Source of the DNA: Paludibacteraceae bacterium
GTDB taxonomy: Bacteria; Bacteroidota; Bacteroidia; Bacteroidales; Paludibacteraceae
Length of the DNA stretch: 34,545 bases
Direction: 5' to 3'
Assembly (NCBI GenBank): GCA_024399615.1
Contig: JAKSNQ010000017.1
Coordinates: 1-34,545 of the forward strand
Part shown: one piece after another, positions 7,286-16,550 of the stretch
Numbering within the stretch: position 1 is the stretch's first letter
Layout of the letters: every line of letters begins with the position of its first letter
Made by a program: the position numbers and the translations under genes
Notes under the pieces: model-generated
Seen by the model: the letters and a program-made list of their open reading frames with translations, nothing else
Databases searched by the model: none
Told to the model about the DNA's origin: nothing

Positions 7286-10126
7286 ATGAAACGATTACTC
7301 TCTGCTGTTATTCTCTTGCTTTTTGTTTTTGCTCCTGTTTCCATGGCAGGTGTGCAGCCTATTGTGCGCAATTTCTCGCCACAGGAATATCAGGCTGGCA
7401 CGCAAAATTGGCAATTGGTAGCCGCCCAGAATGGATGGATGTATGTGGCAAACAACTATGGGCTTTTGGAGTATGATGGTTGCAGATGGAAGTTATATGG
7501 GGTATGGAATTCCTCCTCGTTGCACAGTATCGCTCAATTACATGATGGCCGTTTCTTGGCAGGTGGTAGCAACGAATTAGGTTTTTTCAAATATGGAACG
7601 GATGGCCGATTGACATATCGGTCGCTCGTTGACAGCATTCCACCAATGTATCGCAATTTTGGCGATGTTTGGGAGATATCCAGTCTTGAGCATCAGGAGA
7701 ATCAGCCCCAAACAGCCTATGCTCAATGTCGTAATTTGGTCTTTGTCTGCTCGGAAGATGGTCATGTGGAGGTTCTTGATCCTGCTTCCAATATCTATGA
7801 ATCGACAGTTCTTCGTAACACACTATATTTGGCCACATCCAGTGGCTTATTTGCCTATAAATCTCATCGTCTGCATCTTCTTGCAGGAAGTGAGCTGCTG
7901 AGTGGATACGTCATATCTGCTATTGTACCATTTGATGAAAAGTCCATCTTAATTGCTACTGATTTTGGTGGACTATTTATTTATGACGGTACAAGCATCG
8001 CTCCATTTCATACATCTGTAGATCCGTTTCTTTCCAAGAATCAACTATACTCATTATCTGTGAATCAGCAATACATCGCTTTTGGCACGGTGTTGAATGG
8101 TTTGGTTGTTACAGACCGACAAGGCGGTTCTCCACGTTTTTTTAATCGCAATAATGGTTTGCAGAATAACACGGTGTTGTCTTTGCAGTTTGATCATGAT
8201 GGCAATCTGTGGGCAGGATTGGATCAGGGTATAGATCTTTTGCTATTGGAAGCTCCCATACAACTCTTTCGTAACAGTTCAGTGGACTATGGTTCCGGTT
8301 ATAGCTATGCTCAATATGCCGGCAACCATTATTATGCAACGAATCAGGGATTGTATATACAGCCCGAGAATACGGATCAGCTTCATCTGATAGAAGGCAG
8401 CTTGGGGCAAGTATGGAGATTATGTGTTGTCGATAAAACGCTTTTCTGTTGTCATAATCGTGGCTTGTTTGAGGTAAATGGTAGCACTATGCGGCAATTG
8501 CCAATAAATGATGGCGTTTGGCGTGTCTTACCGATTGATACCAATAAGGCTTTAGCATGTAGCTATACTGGTTTTTATTTAATTGTTAACAATCAGGATC
8601 AATGGCGAGTTGCTCATCATGTCAATGGATATGATGAAACGGCTCTGTTTGCCGAATTGGATCAATGGGGTAGGCTATGGACTATTTCGCAACAGGGAAT
8701 CACTTGTTTGACCTCGGATGACCAATGGGAAAATGCCTTTCCTCAGGTTGTTCTCTCGTCTCCTCAACGAAATAAATACCTTCTTTCTAAATTAGGTAAT
8801 CGGGTGGTGGTCTCTTCTAAGGGCTATTTGGCAGTGGTCGATTCGATGGCAGGTTTAACGGAAGATGTGAAATTAGAAGAACTTCTGGCTGGTAAGCACA
8901 TGTATCCTATTCTGGATATGGATCGTGATTCCAATCTCGTGTTTATGTATGATGGTCGTTTGTGCGTGCGCGTATATAATAAGGAGAGACATGCATATCA
9001 GCCATTTGTTCATGAATATTTCCATAATCAGTCCTTCTTTGTGGGAGGTTTTGCCAATTATAACCATCGAGATGATGGTTTGGGTGTAATGGGTGGCGTT
9101 GAAGGGTTCTATATGGTCGATGGCGCTACTCCTTACGGAGATATTCAAAAACAGGAAATCATCATTCGTAATGCCTCTACATCTGAATTGGGAGTTTTGT
9201 ATGGGGAGGCATATTCGGATGAAAATAGGAGCCGAATAGAGATGCCTGCGGGGAATTATGTTGTTCATGTGGAGTATGCTACCAATATAATTAATCGTCC
9301 CAATGCGCGTTTTCAGACTCGCTTATTGCCTGATGAAGAAGAATTTGGAGACTGGACTTCTACGCCATTCGTAGATTTGACAATGCTTCACCATGGCGAA
9401 TACACACTTCAAATCCGTTCTCGCATTGCCAATGCGGAAGATGGATATACAGAATTGCACTTCTATGTACAGCGTCCATGGTATGTGCGATGGTGGGCTT
9501 GGCTCATTTATGTGCTGATACTTGCTGTCTTGGTGTATTCTCTATATGCATATATGCAATATCGAACCAAACTTGTTCAGGAACGAACCAGACAATTGCA
9601 AGAGGCTGAATTACAGCGTCAACAGATGCGAATTCTTCAGTTAGAGAGTGAACAGACTCAGTTTGATTTGAAAGTGAAGAGTCGTGAACTGAATAGCGTG
9701 TTACTGAATCAGGTTAATAGAAATGAAATAACCTCCTCTATGCAGCAGGAGATTCAAAATATTACTGCGCTGATTGAAAATAATGAGAAAGAATCTGCTC
9801 TGAAGTATCTTCGAAAACTGGATGCACGATTGTCTGCAGGAGTTCATCATGATAAGGACTGGAAACGATTTGAAGATAATTTTGATTTTGTGAATAGTCA
9901 TTTCCTCAGTAAACTGACGACACAATATCCTTGGATGAATAAGCAGGAAAAGAAATTGTGTGTATATATCTATATGGGTTTGCAGACCAAGGAAATCGCT
10001 CCATTACTGGGATTAAGTACACGAGGCGTAGAGATGATGCGTTATAGAATAAGGCAAAAAATGGGCTTGGATACGCAGTCAAATCTTCGTAAATATTTCG
10101 AAAATATGATTAGTGAAGACCATTAA
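7286..10126 (+). CDS. Membrane-spanning beta-propeller / Y_Y_Y / LuxR-type transcriptional regulator
   Basis: 946 residues from the ATG at 7286. An in-frame ATG at 7172 would translate through the mutB terminator and put the signal sequence in the wrong place. Residues 1-22 are a signal peptide or anchor (MKRLLSAVILLLFVFAPVSMAG). About 30-650 hold two-component-regulator-propeller repeats (for example NNTVLSLQFDHDGNLWAGLD). A Y_Y_Y-like sandwich follows (about 650-730). A transmembrane helix (WAWLIYVLILAVLVYSLYAY, about 738-758) leads to a coiled coil rich in Gln/Glu. The C-terminus (about 886-935; KEIAPLLGLSTRGVEMMRYR) is a LuxR/GerE helix-turn-helix. There is no histidine kinase or receiver domain, so it is not a classical hybrid two-component system. 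Its place directly before the SusC gene makes it the likely glucan sensor and activator of the locus. Confidence 0.88.
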   Translation: MKRLLSAVILLLFVFAPVSMAGVQPIVRNFSPQEYQAGTQNWQLVAAQNGWMYVANNYGLLEYDGCRWKLYGVWNSSSLHSIAQLHDGRFLAGGSNELGFFKYGTDGRLTYRSLVDSIPPMYRNFGDVWEISSLEHQENQPQTAYAQCRNLVFVCSEDGHVEVLDPASNIYESTVLRNTLYLATSSGLFAYKSHRLHLLAGSELLSGYVISAIVPFDEKSILIATDFGGLFIYDGTSIAPFHTSVDPFLSKNQLYSLSVNQQYIAFGTVLNGLVVTDRQGGSPRFFNRNNGLQNNTVLSLQFDHDGNLWAGLDQGIDLLLLEAPIQLFRNSSVDYGSGYSYAQYAGNHYYATNQGLYIQPENTDQLHLIEGSLGQVWRLCVVDKTLFCCHNRGLFEVNGSTMRQLPINDGVWRVLPIDTNKALACSYTGFYLIVNNQDQWRVAHHVNGYDETALFAELDQWGRLWTISQQGITCLTSDDQWENAFPQVVLSSPQRNKYLLSKLGNRVVVSSKGYLAVVDSMAGLTEDVKLEELLAGKHMYPILDMDRDSNLVFMYDGRLCVRVYNKERHAYQPFVHEYFHNQSFFVGGFANYNHRDDGLGVMGGVEGFYMVDGATPYGDIQKQEIIIRNASTSELGVLYGEAYSDENRSRIEMPAGNYVVHVEYATNIINRPNARFQTRLLPDEEEFGDWTSTPFVDLTMLHHGEYTLQIRSRIANAEDGYTELHFYVQRPWYVRWWAWLIYVLILAVLVYSLYAYMQYRTKLVQERTRQLQEAELQRQQMRILQLESEQTQFDLKVKSRELNSVLLNQVNRNEITSSMQQEIQNITALIENNEKESALKYLRKLDARLSAGVHHDKDWKRFEDNFDFVNSHFLSKLTTQYPWMNKQEKKLCVYIYMGLQTKEIAPLLGLSTRGVEMMRYRIRQKMGLDTQSNLRKYFENMISEDH

Positions 10127-10319
10127 GACGTGCTCTAAACACGTATTCGCACTCTTTTTCACTACTTCATCACTTCACAACTACACTTTTTTTAATGAAA
10201 TAGTATGTGAAAGTTTTCTATTCTGTAATTTTCTGAAAATTAGTATTATAATAAGAATGTGAAGTAATATTTTATGGTTATGTGCTTGCGCTGATATGTT
10301 TTATAACATACGCAAATTA

Positions 10320-10351
10320 TTTGCACAAGTGCTTTTTTTTGACTACTTTTG
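10320..10351 (+). promoter_or_regulatory. Promoter of the SusC gene and the PUL
   Basis: TTTG at 10320-10323 and TACTTTTG at 10344-10351 are 20 bp apart, matching the Bacteroidetes consensus. Transcription would start near 10358, giving a leader of about 60 nt before the ATG at 10420. The preceding 10127-10319 stretch is AT-rich and holds no visible gene; it is the likely binding region of the upstream LuxR-type regulator. Confidence 0.75.
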
Positions 10352-10419
10352 CACCTTGTTTTGAGATATGTATGCGCGTTGTGCGTTGCATAATGAAAAT
10401 AAAATTAAAACTCAACAAT

Positions 10420-13400
10420 ATGAAAACAATCTTTCGTTCAATGACAATGGTAGCTTTGCTTCTTCTGTCGGCAACTATCGCCTTTGCACAGTCTCTGACG
10501 GTGTCGGGTGTGGTTACTGATAAGGAAAACGGCGAGTCTATCATTGGTGCCAATGTGATGGTGAAAGGTACCAGCAATGGTACTATCACCGATTTTGATG
10601 GTAATTTTACTATTGAGGCAAAAAAAGGCGCGGTTCTCGTATTCTCTTATATGGGATATGAGGCTATGGAAGTTACTGTATCCAATGCCGGTCCTCTTAA
10701 CATTGCTCTAAAGTCTGACAGCAAAATGTTGGATGAGGTGGTAGCTATTGGTTATGGTACCATGAAAAAATCCGACCTTACCGGTGCAGTTACTTCGGTT
10801 AAGGCTGATGAGTTGGTAAAGGCCCCTGTGGCAGGTTTGGATCAGGCATTGCAAGGTCGTGCTGCTGGTGTTACCGTTACTACTGGTTCTGGTCAGCCTG
10901 GTCAGGCCGCTACCATCCGTATTCGTGGTATCGGTTCTGCGATTGGTGGCAACGACCCTCTCTATGTAGTGGACGGTGTAATCACCGGCGATATTTCATG
11001 GGTTTCACCTAACGATATCGCATCTATGGAAATTCTGAAAGATGCATCTGCAACAGCCATCTATGGTTCTCGTGGTGCCAATGGTGTTATTTTGCTTACT
11101 ACCAAGTCTGGTGGTTCAGGCAAGGTGAATATTTCTGTTGACGCATATTGGGGATTCCAGAATCGTTGGAAGAAATTGGATGTGTTGGGGGGTGAAGACT
11201 TCGTTAAAACGCAACTTCGTATTCGTGCTATGCAGGACGGAGCAAGTGAAATTGGCTATTACCTGACGAATGGTTTTGATAAATGGTTGAAAATTTTCCG
11301 TACAGGAGGTAGTACAACCTCAGAGTTCTATCCAACCAATTTTGATTATGGTGCGCAAAATACCGATTGGCAGGATGAAGTGTTTAAGAAGAATGCCTTC
11401 ATGCACAATTATAACATCTCATTCGATGGTGGTAACGATAAGGGCCATTATGCATTCTCTGGCAGCTATTTCTCTCAGGAAGGTACGATTGTAGGTTCTG
11501 ATTATCATCGTTTTACCCTTCGTCTTAACTCTGATTATGAAATTCGTAAATGGTTGAAGATAGGTGAGCATCTCTCTATTGTTTCGAGCGGTGGCCGCAA
11601 CGCTATGCACAATAGTTCTTCTGCCGGTGCGTCCATGATTGCAGCAGCGCTTTCTATGGCGCCATGGGATCCTACTTATTATCCTGAGGATGCCATTAAT
11701 ACCGATCATAAGGATGCCAATGGTGATCCTATTTCGTTAGCTGGTCATCCTGCTGCCGGCTCTAACTTCAGAAACGTAACCAACCCATTCAATATGGCTT
11801 TTGGTTCTGAGCCACACGATAAGAACGAACGTGCCGTAGGTGATATCTATTTTGAAATCACTCCTATTAAGGGCCTCGTTTGGAAGACCTCTCTTTCTGC
11901 CGACTATACTTTGAATAGCTCTCGTACATTTACCTATCCACGCATCTATTCCAGCTACAACTATGATGCGCACAATTATGTCGGAGCAAGCATGGGACGC
12001 TACTGCACCTTGTTGGAAGAAACAACTCTTACCTATGCAAAGGAGATTGGCAAGCACAATTTCTCTGTGATGTTAGGTCAGACATGGTCTGAGTATAATG
12101 GTTATAGCCTCAGTGGCGGTGGTCGTGACATACTCAATCCTGTAGAAAGCAATTGGTATATCAATCGTGCTACTGACTATCCAAACCCTCCTTCTGATAA
12201 TGTGGGCCGTACCCGTCGTCTTTCGTTCCTCGGTCGTGTATTCTATAATTACGACAGCCGTTACATGATTACCGCTAACTTCCGTGCCGATGCGTCTTCT
12301 AAGTTTACCAAAGACCCTTGGGGCTATTTCCCTTCAGTCGCTTTGGCTTGGCGTTTGAGCGAAGAACATTTTATCAAGGATAAGGAACTCGCATGGCTTG
12401 ATAATATCAAGATTCGTGCTGGTTTTGGTCAGGTAGGTAACGATGGCGTTCCTTCTTCTGCATTCCAGATGACGATGTTCTCTGCTACCAATGTCTTCGT
12501 AGGCTATCCTCTTGGTGCTGAGCAAACTACCAACAAGGAGGCAACTCCTGGTGCTGCTGTTCTGACACTTATTGACGATAGTGGTAAGTGGGAAACCAAC
12601 CAGCAGTGGGATGCCGGTATCGACTTCGGTTTCTGGAATGGCAAACTCTCTGGTACTATCGACTATTTCCGTCGTGATACCAAGGATGCGCTCCTTTATG
12701 TAAACACGCCTGCGCACGTAGGTAACATGTACTCGCTCGTGAAGAATGTGGGTAATATCCGCAACGAAGGTGTGGAAATCACTCTCAACCATGATAACAA
12801 TATTGGTAAAGTTCATTACAACATCGGAGGTAATGTATCATTCCTCAAGAATACGCTCACAAAGGTGAACGGTGGTTCTCCTCTTTGGGGTGACCGCACC
12901 AAGTCTGACGAAGGTTATGCCCTCAATTCGTTCTGGGGCTACACCTACGAGGGTGTTTATCAAACAGATCAGGAGGCACTGGATCAGCTCTATACATATA
13001 CCTCAGAATCTATTGGCGTACACGCTGGTGATGCTCGTTATAAGGATGTGAATGGTGATGGTAAACTTGACGAGGATGATAAATCCGTCCTCGGCAACCC
13101 ATTCCCTAAGGTTTCTTATGGCTTCAATCTGGGTGCAGATTTTTATGGCGTTGATATCCAACTCTTCTTCCAAGGTGTGGCTGGCAATAGCATCTATAAT
13201 GCACAACGTCAATCTTTGGAGGGATCAGGTGCTTCATATGCCCTCGCTTCTTATATGAAGGATGATGTATGGGTGGGCTATAAGCCTGCTGTACAGGATG
13301 CACTTATCAATGCGGGTGTTAACTGCTTTGAGTTGGAGAATCGCAAAGGTATAATCCCTAATCCAATGGGTTCTCCTACCAATACCGAAAACTCTACTCG

Positions 13401-13635
13401 TTTTCTTGAGGATGGAAGCTATCTGCGTTTGAAGAATGCACAGATTGGCTATACTTTGCCAAAGCATATTACTGAGAAGTTCCATTGCAGTCGTTTGCGC
13501 TTCTATGCTACGGCAAGCAACCTCTTTACTGTAACTAAGTATACTGGATTCGACCCTGAAGTAGGTTCTGGCGTTGACTATGGTAACTATCCTCAATCGC
13601 GTACGTTCACTTTTGGTTTAAATGCTAATTTCTAA
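10420..13635 (+). CDS. SusC-like TonB-dependent outer-membrane oligosaccharide importer
   Basis: 1071 residues from the ATG at 10420 (MKTIFRSMTMVALLLLSATI..., signal peptide ending near AFAQ); earlier in-frame starts precede or sit next to the transcription start. Residues about 26-110 form the carboxypeptidase-regulatory-like N-terminal domain (SGVVTDKENGESIIGANVMV). The plug follows (about 115-235; VVAIGYGTMKKSDLTGAV, IRIRGIGS, NDPLYVVDGV, ATAIYGSRGANGVILLTTKS), then the long beta-barrel ending in an aromatic residue (GLNANF). It imports glycan oligosaccharides across the outer membrane with TonB energy, capped by the SusD encoded 29 bases downstream. The substrate is inferred from the linked beta-1,3-glucanases. 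It heads the PUL operon. Confidence 0.97.
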   Translation: MKTIFRSMTMVALLLLSATIAFAQSLTVSGVVTDKENGESIIGANVMVKGTSNGTITDFDGNFTIEAKKGAVLVFSYMGYEAMEVTVSNAGPLNIALKSDSKMLDEVVAIGYGTMKKSDLTGAVTSVKADELVKAPVAGLDQALQGRAAGVTVTTGSGQPGQAATIRIRGIGSAIGGNDPLYVVDGVITGDISWVSPNDIASMEILKDASATAIYGSRGANGVILLTTKSGGSGKVNISVDAYWGFQNRWKKLDVLGGEDFVKTQLRIRAMQDGASEIGYYLTNGFDKWLKIFRTGGSTTSEFYPTNFDYGAQNTDWQDEVFKKNAFMHNYNISFDGGNDKGHYAFSGSYFSQEGTIVGSDYHRFTLRLNSDYEIRKWLKIGEHLSIVSSGGRNAMHNSSSAGASMIAAALSMAPWDPTYYPEDAINTDHKDANGDPISLAGHPAAGSNFRNVTNPFNMAFGSEPHDKNERAVGDIYFEITPIKGLVWKTSLSADYTLNSSRTFTYPRIYSSYNYDAHNYVGASMGRYCTLLEETTLTYAKEIGKHNFSVMLGQTWSEYNGYSLSGGGRDILNPVESNWYINRATDYPNPPSDNVGRTRRLSFLGRVFYNYDSRYMITANFRADASSKFTKDPWGYFPSVALAWRLSEEHFIKDKELAWLDNIKIRAGFGQVGNDGVPSSAFQMTMFSATNVFVGYPLGAEQTTNKEATPGAAVLTLIDDSGKWETNQQWDAGIDFGFWNGKLSGTIDYFRRDTKDALLYVNTPAHVGNMYSLVKNVGNIRNEGVEITLNHDNNIGKVHYNIGGNVSFLKNTLTKVNGGSPLWGDRTKSDEGYALNSFWGYTYEGVYQTDQEALDQLYTYTSESIGVHAGDARYKDVNGDGKLDEDDKSVLGNPFPKVSYGFNLGADFYGVDIQLFFQGVAGNSIYNAQRQSLEGSGASYALASYMKDDVWVGYKPAVQDALINAGVNCFELENRKGIIPNPMGSPTNTENSTRFLEDGSYLRLKNAQIGYTLPKHITEKFHCSRLRFYATASNLFTVTKYTGFDPEVGSGVDYGNYPQSRTFTFGLNANF

Positions 13636-13664
13636 TCATTACTATAACTAGACTGACTATTGTT

Positions 13665-15272
13665 ATGAAAAGAACATATATATATTTAATGATTGCGCTT
13701 GCAGCATTCTCTTTCACCAGTTGTCGCGATTATCTTACAGAGATAGAACCGGGCAAGACGCTGCTCGCTGATTTTTATGTTTCAACTGATGCGGCTGTGC
13801 AAAACGTAACGGCTTGCTATACGCCTCTGATGTGGGAATTTCAGGGCACATACCTGCCTGAATGGTTTATCGGGGACGTTGTCAGCGATGATGCACTCAA
13901 GGGAGGTGGCTCTACTTCAGATATGGGTGATGCGTACGATATGGAAAACTGGCGTACTACTTCCAATAATGGTCTGCTCCTTCAGTTCTATCGTGCGCAA
14001 TTCCAAGGCATTGGCCGTTGCAATATGGCGCTTGAGCAGATTGAGCAATTGGAAGTTGGCCTGGATTCTCTCTTTTCGCAAAAAATGAAAGATCGTCTCT
14101 TGGCAGAAGTGCATTATCTTCGTGCATACTATTATTTCCGTCTTGTTCGTGTATATGGTGGGGTACCGCTGGTTACAAAAGTACTCTATTCTTCAGAAGA
14201 TTGGGGCCAACCTCGTGCTTCTGTGAATGACGTTTATAATCAGATTCTTGATGACCTGAAATTCGCTGAAGAGCATCTTTGGTTGAAGAAAGAATATCCG
14301 GCTGCCGACCTCGGTCGTGCCACCAAGGGAGCTGCTCAGGCTATGCTTATGAAGGTGAACCTTTATATGGCCTCACCATTCTGGCAGAAGCAGGGTGTTC
14401 AAAAATCTCCTGCTGAATGCTATGCGGATGTTGTGCATTATGGCGACTCGATTATCGGATCTCATCAGTATTCTTTATGCGATGACTATGAGGACAACTT
14501 TACCGTTGCCGGAGAGAATGGTCCGGAGTCCGTATTTGAAATTCAGTATGCTGAGGTCGGATGGGGTGACTATGGTCCAGGTTTTGGCTACACCGCAGGT
14601 TCCTTTACTCAGATTCTTTGCCGCTCACGCTCAGGAGCGATTGGTGGAGGATGGGGCTTTAACCATCCTACGCAAAACCTCTATGACGAATTTGAGGCTG
14701 GTGACCCACGTCGTGATGTGGCCATCCTCAATCCTACAGATGATCAAATCGAAACGCCTGCAGTAGAAATCTACCTTGGCAGCCGCTATTTGAACAACAA
14801 ATATGGTATGTACCGTGACCCGGCTGACATCGGTGGCGGCTATGGTAAATGGTCACTTCACGCTTCACGTGGTCCTCTGAACAACAAGCAGATTCGTTAT
14901 GCCGATGTACTTTTGATGTACGCTGAGGCTGCGTTGGGAAAGAACGACCCTGCTCCTGCTAAAGAGAAGATCAACGAAGTTCGTGCTCGCGTTGGTTTGC
15001 CTCAACTTTCATCTGTAGACACCAAGGCACTTCGCCATGAGCGTCGTTGCGAATTGGCAATGGAGGGACATCGCTGGTTTGACCTCGTTCGTTGGGAAGG
15101 TGTAGAAGGCAATGGACTGAAAGCGCACATGGATGCTTACAAGGCTCTTGAGTCTGATGAAGCACAGTTCCACATGACCGAGTTCATCGCTGGTAAGCAC
15201 GAACTCTTCCCAATCCCACAGGAGGAGATTCAGCTCAACTCAACAGCGATGGAGCAGAACCCTGGTTATTGA
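13665..15272 (+). CDS. SusD-like (RagB/SusD family) glycan-binding lipoprotein
   Basis: 535 residues. A lipoprotein signal peptide ends in FTSC (Cys20), followed by acidic-containing RDYLTEIEPG, consistent with surface display. Family landmarks are visible: early TPR-like helices (LLAEVHYLRAYYYFRLVRVY at about 145-164, the hallmark segment), a central substrate-binding part, and a C-terminal KINEVRARVGLP with RHERRCELAMEGHRWFDLVR. It forms the hinged lid of the SusC barrel and captures oligosaccharide at the surface. It lies 29 bp after susC and is followed by a 175-bp gap with repeats and an inverted repeat. Confidence 0.97.
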   Translation: MKRTYIYLMIALAAFSFTSCRDYLTEIEPGKTLLADFYVSTDAAVQNVTACYTPLMWEFQGTYLPEWFIGDVVSDDALKGGGSTSDMGDAYDMENWRTTSNNGLLLQFYRAQFQGIGRCNMALEQIEQLEVGLDSLFSQKMKDRLLAEVHYLRAYYYFRLVRVYGGVPLVTKVLYSSEDWGQPRASVNDVYNQILDDLKFAEEHLWLKKEYPAADLGRATKGAAQAMLMKVNLYMASPFWQKQGVQKSPAECYADVVHYGDSIIGSHQYSLCDDYEDNFTVAGENGPESVFEIQYAEVGWGDYGPGFGYTAGSFTQILCRSRSGAIGGGWGFNHPTQNLYDEFEAGDPRRDVAILNPTDDQIETPAVEIYLGSRYLNNKYGMYRDPADIGGGYGKWSLHASRGPLNNKQIRYADVLLMYAEAALGKNDPAPAKEKINEVRARVGLPQLSSVDTKALRHERRCELAMEGHRWFDLVRWEGVEGNGLKAHMDAYKALESDEAQFHMTEFIAGKHELFPIPQEEIQLNSTAMEQNPGY

Positions 15273-15308
15273 TTTCATTTCCACAAGAGAAAAGGACAGG
15301 AATTTGAT

Positions 15309-15341
15309 AAGCCGACTTGAAGCTATCTTGAAGCCGTCTTC
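15309..15341. repeat. 11-bp tandem repeat, three copies, inverted relative to 594-637 (family A)
   Basis: Units AAGCCGACTTG, AAGCTATCTTG and AAGCCGTCTTC. Their reverse complements (CAAGTCGGCTT, CAAGATAGCTT, GAAGACGGCTT) differ by only one or two bases from units of the array at 594-637. Confidence 0.8.
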
Positions 15342-15353
15342 CTAATGCCCTCA

Positions 15354-15409
15354 AATTGTAAAAAAATGCCCTTTTCTTGTGGCAATCTTTTGAATGATAT
15401 TTTACAATT
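15354..15409. promoter_or_regulatory. Inverted repeat between the SusD and binding-protein genes
   Basis: AATTGTAAAA (15354-15363) and TTTTACAATT (15400-15409) are perfect 10-base inverted copies with a 36-base spacer, ending 39 bases before the next start codon. They could form an mRNA stem or a protein-binding site. No promoter match is visible here, so transcription probably reads through from susCD. Confidence 0.4.
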
Positions 15410-15447
15410 CTTAATAACTGTTTTTATTAACTAAAATTCATTTTATT

Positions 15448-16419
15448 ATGAAACTCAACAAATTTTTTGCTGTAGCAATGGCAACTCTCGCATTGGTTGC
15501 TTGCGTTAAACCTGGTGACAAACCTAATGGCGGTGATGAACCTGATCAGCCAGGTAAGGAAGCCGATCTCGTTCTCTCTGAGACCTCTAAGTCTATTGAA
15601 GTTGATGAGACTTTCGATCTTACTGCTAATGTAGCTGCTGAGTTTACTGTAAACAAAGAGGACATTGTACAATTGGTTCCTGCCAACGATGGCAAGTCTG
15701 TTAAGGTAACTGGCGTTGGTGAGGGTAGTGTTATCCTTACCGCTACTACCAAGGGTGGTCAAACTAAGACCTGTGTTGTAAAGGTGGCTAAGAAAGAAGA
15801 TCCTACCCAGCCTGCTGGTTCTCTCAAGGGTTCACAGATTTGGCCTATCATTCTCGATGGTGACGCTTACGCTGCTAACGAGTCAAAGATTGTCGCTTCA
15901 TTCCAACCAAATGATGTTGACCAATTCCTCTATGTATGGCCTGATGGAACCTCTTATGTTGGAGGTGATGGCGAGGGTTTGAACTCTCTCGGCAATACCG
16001 GCTATACTGCTTTGGTTGTAGGTACACTCGGTTGGTCTGGTGCTGGCTTCTGCCTTACCGATGCTGGTAATGGTTGGGAAGCAGCTAAGGCTTTGAACGA
16101 TGCTATCGTTGCTAACCCTGATCAGTATGCTCTCCACTTGGCTATTAAGTCTACTGATGACCAGGCTCATACCTTCTACTGGATGGGTTCTGACGCTACC
16201 AAGGTTGTTATCGGTAAAGAAGCTTTTGATGGCGGTAAGGTGATTGGCGATTTCCCACGTGATGGTGGTTGGCACGAATTTGACATTGAGATGGCTGAAT
16301 TTGCATCTGCTCTTGCTAGCGCAGATGTTAAGGCTGGTGTGAATGTATTCTGCCTGTTGTCAGGTGGTAACGCTGGTCGTCAGCTCAACCTTGATGCTGT
16401 TTATTTCTACAAGAAGTAA
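15448..16419 (+). CDS. Surface glycan-binding-protein-like lipoprotein (SusE/SGBP position)
   Basis: 323 residues. A lipoprotein signal ends in LVAC (Cys19). A Pro/Gly/Asp-rich linker follows, then a bacterial Ig-like (Big_2-type) domain at about 40-112 (LSETSKSIEVDETFDLTANV ... VKVTGVGEGSVILTATTKGG). The C-terminal 200 residues form a beta-rich domain with many aromatic residues (GSQIWPIIL, FLYVWPDGTSYVGG, HTFYWMGSDATKVVIG, GGWHEFDIEMAEF). No catalytic motif is seen. By position after SusD and by architecture it is expected to hold the polysaccharide at the cell surface. Codon usage is as biased as in susC and mutAB, suggesting abundant protein. The specific sequence family is not one I can name. 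Confidence 0.8.
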   Translation: MKLNKFFAVAMATLALVACVKPGDKPNGGDEPDQPGKEADLVLSETSKSIEVDETFDLTANVAAEFTVNKEDIVQLVPANDGKSVKVTGVGEGSVILTATTKGGQTKTCVVKVAKKEDPTQPAGSLKGSQIWPIILDGDAYAANESKIVASFQPNDVDQFLYVWPDGTSYVGGDGEGLNSLGNTGYTALVVGTLGWSGAGFCLTDAGNGWEAAKALNDAIVANPDQYALHLAIKSTDDQAHTFYWMGSDATKVVIGKEAFDGGKVIGDFPRDGGWHEFDIEMAEFASALASADVKAGVNVFCLLSGGNAGRQLNLDAVYFYKK

Positions 16420-16427
16420 TTGCATAT

Positions 16428-16523
16428 AGGAAATAAGAAGTAATTTCCTGTAAGAAATAATTCTTCTGTTTTTTAGAAGTTTATACTTCTACTTGCCAGG
16501 AGGGAGTTGGTTCTCCCTCTTGG
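16428..16523 (+). promoter_or_regulatory. Three consecutive stem-loops after the binding-protein gene
   Basis: Stem 1 is AGGAAAT/ATTTCCT (16428-16434 with 16443-16449). Stem 2 is AGAAGT/ACTTCT (16475-16480 with 16485-16490). Stem 3 is an 11-bp stem, CCAGGAGGGAG/CTCCCTCTTGG (16496-16506 with 16513-16523), with one G-U pair and a six-base loop. No long U-tract follows stem 3, so this is more likely a partial terminator or a 3'-end mRNA stabiliser than a full stop. Confidence 0.5.
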
Positions 16524-16550
16524 TTCTAAGGTTCAACGCAACCATACAAT

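Noticed and set aside
10128-10144. ACGTG/CACGT stem after the LuxR-type regulator as a terminator
   Set aside because: The stem has only 5 bp, a 7-base loop, and no immediate T run.
10282-10419. Longer SusC start
   Set aside because: It precedes the transcription start predicted from the promoter at 10320-10351; the canonical signal peptide starts at 10420.
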